Shown piece by piece: positions 56,093-64,000 of a DNA stretch of 64,000 nt. The position numbers were made by a program, and so were the translations under genes. The notes under the pieces were generated by a model. The model had not been told where the DNA came from. It worked only from the letters and a program-made list of their open reading frames with translations, and did not search any database. Origin of the DNA: Tigriopus japonicus. Taxonomy: Eukaryota > Arthropoda > Copepoda > Harpacticoida > Harpacticidae. Numbering within the stretch: the first letter of the stretch is position 1; every line of letters begins with the position of its first letter. The DNA lies in NCBI GenBank assembly GCA_010645155.1, contig CM021317.1, forward strand, positions 13,437,645-13,501,644, in the 5' to 3' direction.

Positions 56093-57304
56093 TAGCAAAC
56101 AAGGAACGATTCTCAACTTATAAACATTTTTTCTTTTTATTGGAAGTAAACACTGAAGACACCCCTAATGCTTCTCTGCTTTGAGATCTCCATTTCAACA
56201 AACAAAATAGAATCTTGTCGTGACCCTAAAAATGAGGCAGATAGATGGCTCTCGTTTATGACTTGGACACCTTCTTCGCTTCGGCTTTTCGTTCAAATGA
56301 ACGTGCTTTTGTGAGATAGCACAACCCAGACATACCGAAACATTTACCAAACATGACACAGCTCTTTTTGAATGCCCAAAATCAGGCCAAGAAACATTGG
56401 ATTGGATAGAATCCATTGTCCATAATAGACTGATATTTAATTAATTTCTAGGCCTAAACCGACATTGACAAACGATCCGATCGCAGGATTAAAGCCAGAT
56501 TAGTGAGAGATTTGGGGATCCTAATCCAATTCCAATCCCTTCTTACTCGAAATCCTGGCTCTAATCTCTTAGTTCAAAGATAATTATTTACTTTGCCAAT
56601 TATGCCCAACTTGGAAAAAATGGAATACCAGTCTTCTTAAAACGACACCCTTAAGGAGATAATTCCCGGAGTAACTAATGATGAAAAAATATCAGGCCAT
56701 TTTGAGTGCCTCTAAATGGCAGGCCCTTTCAGAGGGCCCATATACCTACTCAAATGTAAAAAGTTCTCCTGCAGACCAATGTGGTCACAAAAAACCTATT
56801 ACTTATTGGCCTGAAGGAAGGTCACTTTCATTTCGGAGACGACGTATAAAAATCGGACTGTGCCTCATTCAACTCCTGACTGATTCCATTACTCATGCGA
56901 TAGATTTCATTTGAAGTCATTGAACAAGGGTTTTTTTCCTCTATGATAATTCGCTAATGACTACTCTAGTTCAATGGCGATGAGAATAGAAACATTCTCC
57001 TGTTTCAACATTCAATTAGAGATGCACTGAAACTGAAAACTCCATGATTTAATTATCTTGATTTTTTGTCTCGCAATAAAAGAGTGAAAAATGCCTTCAA
57101 ATATATACCAAAAAGCAATTTCTTAACATTTATGTTCATTATGTTCTTCTTTTTATGTTTTTTCATTGTCATCAACAATAAATGGTAACTTAAATATTGA
57201 AACTTTAATTTTGTGAAGAGTGTTTTATTTTAAAGGTCGTAGAACATTATTGTTGGTGTTCACGAAAAAATTGATAAATAAAGTTTAATAATTAATTGAG
57301 GAGA
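56093..57304. other. Intergenic, nothing recognised
   Basis: AT-rich with no element or gene seen. Confidence 0.4.
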
Positions 57305-57755
57305 AACAAGTAGGGATCTATTTGCCATCTTTCTTGTTTTCATGTACACTGAAATTTTTCATGTCAAGTATATAGATTATAAATGTGAGAGATCTTTCTT
57401 TGTTTTACGATATTTCTATTTCGATCTATCACTACATAAACAGAGGGAGGAAAAATAGAGAAATTAAGTTTGATAAATAACGCAGGAGAAAAAAGTAGGG
57501 ATCTATTTGACATCTCTCCTGGAATCATGTCCTAAAGAATATAAATTGTAAATTAGGGAGATTTTTTCTTGTTTGACGATATTTCTAGTTCGATCTATCA
57601 CTACATACACATGGGTTTTCATGTCGCAAAGTATGTAAATTGTAAATGTGAGATATTTTTTTTTTTGCCTTACGATATTTCTTCGACTAGTCAAACGGGA
57701 ACCAAAACGGCGATTCAACAAGAATCTATTTCGGTCTATCCCTACATGGGACCAA
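57305..57755. repeat. Diverged tandem repeat, about three units
   Basis: GTAGGGATCTATTTG.CATCT starts units at about 57310 and 57493. TTTCTA.TTCGATCTATCACTACATA closes each, and a third, rearranged unit ends TTTCGGTCTATCCCTACATG at 57750. Unit length is about 183 bp, with partial sub-repeats. Confidence 0.8.
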
Positions 57756-58685
57756 ATCTTGAGCGGATTTAGCATTGAACTTGAGCCATAGGGGCCAATG
57801 TAGATCTTGATTGGCCATCAATCACCATTGCACATAAGAGCGAAGTCATTCGCCAAAATTCGACTTGTTTTGGAAGTTTCATCGACCTTTGGCTGATTTT
57901 GAGGTTTAGCTTGTCAATTTGAGCTCTCATGAGACAATGGGAAGATTAGTTTTGGATGTCATCATGACACACCAACACAAATCTGAAGACTCGTATATCA
58001 AGATCATAGCAAGTAATTGAGTTACTTTTTTTAAAATATTTTTAAGGTTCCATAATCTTCAAAATGGGAGGATTAAGACAAGGATGTGAAAATTTTCTGT
58101 TAGTAGAATTGGGAAAGATTATTTCTTGATTTCGAGGTGCACGCTACCGACTTTGATTGCATCTCAAAGGTAGCAATTTACCGTTGATTCCATCAGAGAG
58201 ACGAATCTTGGCCTAAAAGTAATACCCACAAGAATAAATGCATCACCGAGAGCGATAAACGACAATCTCAAATCTTGGGTCCTCATTGGTGAAAGATGAG
58301 TCAAGGTAAGCTGAACACGCTTCATTAAAACGTTATGCACTTCCTTGCATTACCTACCTTTCATTTAGATCCTTGAGTTCCAAGCCCACATGCGACGACT
58401 TTAACAACCTCTTTCAATTCCCCACTTCGTTTTTCACCACGAAATACGAGGCTTCAATGCGAGTCATTTTCTTACGTAAAGATGGATTTTTAAAGAGGTT
58501 TTGGCACTAAAAATTGTCTTGAATTTACCATTAGAAGTTTTACCTTAAGTGTCAAGGTGTGAACAAAATAAGAACTTTGATAGTATGCAATTTATTTTTT
58601 TCTAAATTGTGCATTATGCGACTACAGGGTCATCTGTATTTAGTAGTCCATGACTATGTGTCCCATGACTAAGGAGCAGATTTAT
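57756..58685. other. Intergenic, nothing recognised
   Basis: No gene or element seen. Confidence 0.4.
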
Positions 58686-58888
58686 TAGGCTGCATGTTAA
58701 CGCATCTAATTCAAAAGCGAGAGCACACCAAAATCAAGTCAGATTAACTGGCCTTGAGTAAATACTCGTGAAAACTCCTGTGTTTGAAACGCAGCAGCTA
58801 GGGAGAGTATATACTCGACGAATGCTAATTCGACTTGATTTTGGTATACTCTCGCTTTTGAAATAAATGCGTTAACATGCGGCCTATA
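58686..58888. mobile_element. 203-bp MITE with about 60-bp TIRs
   Basis: The left end TAGGCTGCATGTTAACGCAT and the right end inverted ATGCGTTAACATGCGGCCTA extend through CAAAAGCGAGAG and ACCAAAATCAAGTC on both sides. TA borders are visible at both ends. No coding capacity. Confidence 0.85.
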
Positions 58889-59634
58889 GTTGGTGAAAAC
58901 GAAAAAAAGAAAACTTTTTCTTTTGCTTTTTTGACAAACTGGTTGGTAAAAAATTGGAAAATGTGAAAAAAAAATCCGGAAAAAAGTTGCTTAGATAGAT
59001 AAAAATGTGCAATTTTGCGGGTATTTTGAACATCTGGGCGCTCAATTTCAAAAGTTTTGTAAAGAAATGCATGTTTTTAAACGGTCACTTCTAATAGAAA
59101 GTTATTTTTCAAAATTAAAAAACAAAAAAAGCAAGAATTCATTGATAATTTTGAACGGAGCTCAAATTTTAGAGAGGTAAAGACATTCTAAGCATTATAA
59201 TAGATTTCCCAAACCAATTGAAAAAATGCATAAGTCAGAAAAGGTAAAAAAGAACAAAATATCCACAGAAAATGTAAATTCCCAGAAATGTGTGTAAAAT
59301 AGTTGGGAAAACCGTACACAATCACGAAATATTTAAAAATGCTTAAAAATGGGAAAACAGGAATTTAAAATCATACTTAAAATATATTTGTCTGCTCCTT
59401 ACCCATGACAAGCAAATAGCTACTAAAACACAAAAACGGCACAATAATATTGACGAACTAAAAATTAAAGGAAAAACTATTGGGTATACTTGCATCAAGT
59501 CTTGACGACATTCAGAAACAAAGCGTAGGGAGGACGATCTCTCATCCAAATTCACGCACACGCTCTATTCTAAAAAAAATCACCTTAATTTTGACGGCAC
59601 ATGCAAAGACCAAAAGGGACTTAAGAGGTAAAAT
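58889..59634. other. Intergenic, nothing recognised
   Basis: A-rich and T-rich tracts at 58900-59000; no gene. Confidence 0.4.
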
Positions 59635-59918
59635 TAGAGGGCTAACAGAAAAATGACACTCCGAAAATATTCGTGAGTCACCTGCACTGTGTGTGTGATG
59701 GAATTTGATGTTGAACACGCTAAATTACGTGATTCAAAACCAGAACTTGCGGAGTCAGGGAGTCAGAAGTGAAATTGCTCATTCAACTGCTTTGGTTGAA
59801 CAAGAGCAATGCATGATGCATTTAGGCACTTGGCACCCTTGCTGCCGGACTACTGAAGTGTGTTCAAAACAAATCTCCACTGGCTGAACTGGAGTGACAT
59901 TTCTCTGTTAGCCCTCTA
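59635..59918 (+). mobile_element. 284-bp hAT MITE (family F), complete
   Basis: TIR TAGAGGGCTAACAGAAAAAT / complement of ATTTCTCTGTTAGCCCTCTA, about 28 bp long. The 8-bp target duplications are GGTAAAAT (59627-59634) and GGTAAGAT (59919-59926), 7 of 8 identical. The interior shows a short frame in common with the inverted relative at 29365-29640 (EQEQ, TWHPCC, SSKQIS-like), possibly a relic of a parent gene. Confidence 0.85.
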
Positions 59919-61665
59919 GGTAAGATGAAAGAGGCAAAGGGTTGGCTTAAACACCTCTACTTTGTCTGTTATTTCAATCAAAAAGTCGTTTTGAGGGCTT
60001 GTTTTGTCCCAAAATATTTTCAAAGTCTAGAGGGCGTTATTACTCAATAACCTATCAATGTGAAGGTGTCTACAACTGTGAATATCTTTTTTATCGAATT
60101 TGTTAGGGACAAACCAAAGGTTTTAAAGAGCAATGTGAGGAAAATTTGAACTATTTTTCGGCTTACGTAAGGCCCCAATTATGAAGTTCAATCAGTTAAC
60201 TAGTCAATCACATTCTTAAAGAGCCACAAATACATAGAAACAGATGCTTGAAATTTCATGTTGACACATTTAACAACTGATACTACATTCCAAATTTTCA
60301 GAAATGCACCCCTTGAAACATGATTTTGTTTCGTTTTTGCTACTGACATATTTTTTATAACGCTACAGTAAAAGAATCATCAAACACTTTATCATTGTTA
60401 AGCATTTATATGATGATTGGTCCGCCCAAGAATTTGGCCTGATATTAGAAACAAATTTTTCCTCGAAAAATTACACGACAGTTGCCTCCATCCGTCATAT
60501 GTCTTCAAAGTCTAAGATTTAAAGATAAAACTTAATTCACACTTTATCTTTGGACACGTTCAAACTTCAAATCCCACGGTCAGATAAAGATAAAAGCTTA
60601 AAAGTATTGACTCATCCAATCATCCCCAGAGGACCCCCCAATGTCATCTACCATCAATCCAACCAGTTGCATAATGCACAAGTTGCACCTTCAAATAAAA
60701 GTGCCCAGATAGCGATTCGTCTTCCCCCATCTTCTCCACCTACGTAATTCAAAATCGATACGGTCTCCAAACTGAAGAATACCTTCAAGCCATTTTAAGG
60801 TTGATCCGTCAATTTGTCAACGAGACCTCAACTTTTGTCGTATCCTTCTGCCTTTTACGTTTTATGAGCATCAAAATACTTGCTGGACATCTTTCGAAGT
60901 GCTCGAAGAAACAGAAGAATCTGTCCATCTAACTCAAACGAGACCTTCAGAGATTCTTTTTTGTTGTCTTTGCCCCTTCACGTACTACATCCACCATACA
61001 TACACTACACACGTTAGTAGGTATCTGACCAAGCATCAAGAACGAGATTGAGATCGGCCATCTTTGAGTCCGGTTCACTGATACGTTCTGGATTTTTAAT
61101 TGAGCTTCTATTGCCTCTCAAGGTCAGAGGATCAAATCAGTGCTCCAATAAGACATTAGATTTAAGACGTATGGCACCTTGGGTGGTAATTATAGTCGTA
61201 TATATTTCTACCAACCCCGTTTAACTTTGCCCTGTGAACGCCTCTTTTGTCATGAACTTCCAATAAAATGATGGGATCAGCAGAGGATCCAATGGAAGTA
61301 GAAGACAAAATCAAAGCTTCATTTAATCTACGTTGCACTTACTCATCACTTTCATTCGAGATCCCCTGACCAATTAACTTGAACAAAAATAAAACCAATA
61401 ATTATTTTTTCAAAGCTTTTTCAGTTTCGTCCTAGAATCATTGTCAAACTTTGAAAACCTATGGAAAATAAAAGATGTATCAATCAAGACTATTTTCTGC
61501 AACGTGATGGGAGAGTTTTAACCTCATTGAGAAACTGTTTTATCCATAAAACTTTGTTATGTTCTCCTTATACTTTATTATGCAATATAACCATAAAGAA
61601 TATGCATGGAAATTAACTACTTTATTTTGACGAGTGAACGTTTATTTGCATGTATGCCTAAAAAT
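59919..61665. other. Intergenic, nothing recognised
   Basis: No gene or complete element seen. Confidence 0.4.
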
Positions 61666-61942
61666 TAGTGATAGACTGAAAGGGCTCTCAACCGAAACCA
61701 AAAGGAGCTGACCACAAAATTATAAGTAAACAAATTTCACTTGAAATTCAATTTGCTCAATGTTTACACATTTTGGGAAATCGCACATTTAACGAGTCTA
61801 AAAACTTAAGTTTCAGAAGTTTTTGGACCAAAACAATTGGAAAAGCTCCATTCTTTAGAGTGCATGTCTGCTTTTAGTTTTGGTAGGCATATCCGAAACC
61901 CAAATAAAAATTTCGGTTAAAAACAATTTCGGTCCATCAGTA
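61666..61942. mobile_element. Candidate 277-bp hAT MITE
   Basis: The left end TAGTGATAGACTGAAA and the right end TTTCGGTCCATCAGTA are imperfect inverted repeats, each followed inward by an ACCGAAA/TTTCGGT block. Flanking 8-mers CTAAAAAT and GATAAAAT agree at only five positions, so boundaries are tentative. Confidence 0.5.
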
Positions 61943-62021
61943 GATAAAATAGAACATTTAAATGAGACTTAACTTTCATGTCACAGTGCATGCATGCTTT
62001 GTGAACATACGAGGAATATTC

Positions 62022-62572
62022 AGACTAAAGGTAGGCTGGGCCTATAACTCGTCAGCAAGTGGGATTTTTAGGTGCTTGATGAAAAATCAAAATCATGATA
62101 TATCTCTTATGAGCAGATGTTATTTTAAAAGATTTGTTGTTAGGCAATCATGTTCGAACTTATGATTTAATTAGGCAAGGCGACCCCTGTATACATAGAA
62201 AATAAACCTCAAAAGCGGGCAACAAGTCAAAAATCAAGTACACTGTAAAGCCAAGACGTTTCACATCATTACCACTTTTTTTTGCCTCAAATATTCATAA
62301 AATTTTGTTATGGGTGGTTGAACAACCACCAGCATAATGGATATTGACGTGTTTCTTGCTCTTGACATCGATGTTTAAAAACGTGCAGGGGTCGTCCAAC
62401 ATACCTTGTCTGAATAAATCATAACTTTGATCTGGATTACCTGACAACAAATCATGAAAAATAACATTTCCTCATAAGAGACATATCTTGATTTTGATTG
62501 TTCATCAAGCACTTAAAAATCGCATTTGTTAACGAGTTACAGGCCCAGTCTACCTCTAGTCTGGATAGCCCA
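62022..62572. mobile_element. Fold-back element with about 180-bp arms
   Basis: 62022-62196 and 62389-62572 are inverted copies. Paired blocks are AGACTAAAGGTAGGCTGGGC / CAGTCTACCTCTAGTCT, GGTGCTTGATGAA / TTCATCAAGCACT, TCTTATGAG / CTCATAAGAG and GGCGACCCCTG / CAGGGGTCGTC. The arms read as the same peptide (xVGWAYNS, CLMKNQNHD, SLM-x2-CYF) on opposite strands, so each arm may descend from a coding segment. The 190-bp spacer holds its own small hairpin GGTGGTTGAACAACCACC. Confidence 0.75.
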
Positions 62573-64000
62573 CGTGCTAAAAAATTCCTGTTCTTCGTTG
62601 CTAAAACTAAGGATTGATTCTCCTGAAAAAGCAAATGAATTATCGGAGATGAAATACTGATTTCCAAAGAAGTCAGCCATGTGCATTCATCATATTTCAA
62701 TGAATGTACTTGTATCATTTGAGCTGAATTTGATCGATAAAAGGAATGGGAAGATTGTATTTAATGCCCAATGAATAATATGAAATTCTCTTCTCGTCTT
62801 TCATTACCCCACAATTAATCAAAAGAGCCCCTAGAGGAGTTTTAATCGATGAGATTAGATAAGTGTTGGAAAATGTCAGAATTTAAGAATTGATGAAACT
62901 TTTTGATGATGAGGTAATCTGAATCAAATTATCACCTCATTGAAGGGAGTTTCATCCATGGGATTATTTATCCATCCATTAAGGCACTCATCTGGTGTAT
63001 CTGAAGTTAAAACTGCAACCATTCGTTGCACCCAAATCCAATTTGAATGGGACGTAAAATTGCTAATGACACCAAATTTATTGCTACGCTCGCTCATCCT
63101 GCCAAAAACAGGTGGCAACCAGAACCAAAATTGAGTAACTGAAACGCTACATTTGGGCCCCAATACTTCACAGAAGTATACGACTCTAGTATTGAAATGA
63201 GTGTTCATGTCTTCTGCTGATATTCAATGCATTTTGCTAAGGGCACCAAAAACCTTGCACTTATGTGTAACAATAGATAAGTGATCTTTGGAATACCTTT
63301 TAAATTTCATTTTTAACTGTAATTGTAGGAGTAAATTCCTAATTTGAAGAAAAATTACTCATCGCATTGAAGGAAGTATCTATAAGAAAAATGGACTTTC
63401 AGAAATGCTCAGACAAACGTTAAACCCTTCAGGCAACTTTTTTTGCGCGCTAAATTTCAGATCTAAATTTTCTGTTCGTTCCACCGACAGAAAAATAGCC
63501 CCATTATAGGAAGATTTGTGCAAAATCCAGTACAGAACCCTTAATAGAAAATTTTGGCTTGACTAAATTCTGATTGTCACTTTTCTTCTTCTAGGTAAAT
63601 GCCTTCGCTCAGTAAATGTGGCAGGTTTGTCCTTGGAATCAGCCTTTTTATGGAAACTTGTCTTCTTTTGCATTTTCTAGAAATTTTAAGCTTAAAAACT
63701 TTTTTTTCCAGACCTTAAACACTTGTTACTTAAATCCGACGAAAAAAAGATCGCCAATTTTTTCCTTGTTGAATGAACGAATTCAAAACTTTTGGCATAA
63801 AGTTTAGAACGGAAAGTTTTCGGCCCCCAAAAAAAGCTTTGGCCTAAAAAGTGACAAATAGAGAACAAAAATAAGTTTTTATGACTTTTATGCCGATTTA
63901 AAAAAAAATAAAACATTTCGACCGTTCTTGCTTAAAAAAAAACCGCTGTTTTTGTCATTTTTTTAACTTTTTCCGCCCTCATTTTACGAGACTTTTCAAA
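62573..64000. other. Intergenic to window end, nothing recognised
   Basis: AT-rich; frames of 60-94 codons without motifs. The window ends in ordinary sequence. Confidence 0.4.

Overview
This window is AT-rich, intron-containing animal nuclear DNA. Only three plausible host protein genes are recognised. They have short introns (59 to 91 bp), TATA boxes followed by a CAGT-type initiator, and AATAAA poly(A) signals. With the jockey/CR1-like LINEs, many mariner relics and hAT MITEs, this points to an arthropod. A crustacean such as a copepod would fit, but that is a guess from style and no marker gene proves it.

Layout. 0-5 kb: two dispersed repeats that recur at 25-28 kb, a hAT MITE, a LINE 3' end, and a longer decayed LINE reverse transcriptase. 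5-9 kb: a minus-strand Gag-like ORF with a CCHC knuckle, apparently split by a nearly intact DD37D Tc1/mariner (maT-like) transposon, then a 130-bp triplication. 9-14 kb: a minus-strand ORF broken by two hAT-type insertions. One is 603 bp. The other is about 3 kb and carries a LINE fragment and a further nested hAT. All three have perfect 8-bp target duplications. 14-16 kb: a 36-bp tandem repeat and a decayed mariner. 16-24 kb: two same-strand paralogous genes for small secreted glycine-rich proteins, each with a signal-peptide exon, inside a segmental duplication. Between them lie a long hairpin, a LINE fragment between inverted arms and a mariner relic. 24-31 kb: more hAT elements, the inverted second copy of the 1-kb repeat, LINE and mariner fragments, and a 54-bp-arm hairpin. 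31-45 kb: mostly featureless AT-rich DNA with a few MITEs. 45.2-46.5 kb: a four-exon gene for a secreted Cys-containing protein ending in a ShKT-like six-cysteine domain; its last intron appears to be GC-AG. 46.5-64 kb: intergenic, with a tRNA-like sequence, tandem repeats and several MITEs with long terminal inverted repeats.

The genes do not form a pathway. The three host genes encode secreted proteins, and the rest is a record of layered transposition. Many element boundaries can be read directly: 8-bp TSDs with TAG/CAG ends for hAT, TA for mariner-type MITEs. All calls come from reading the sequence; no database search was possible.
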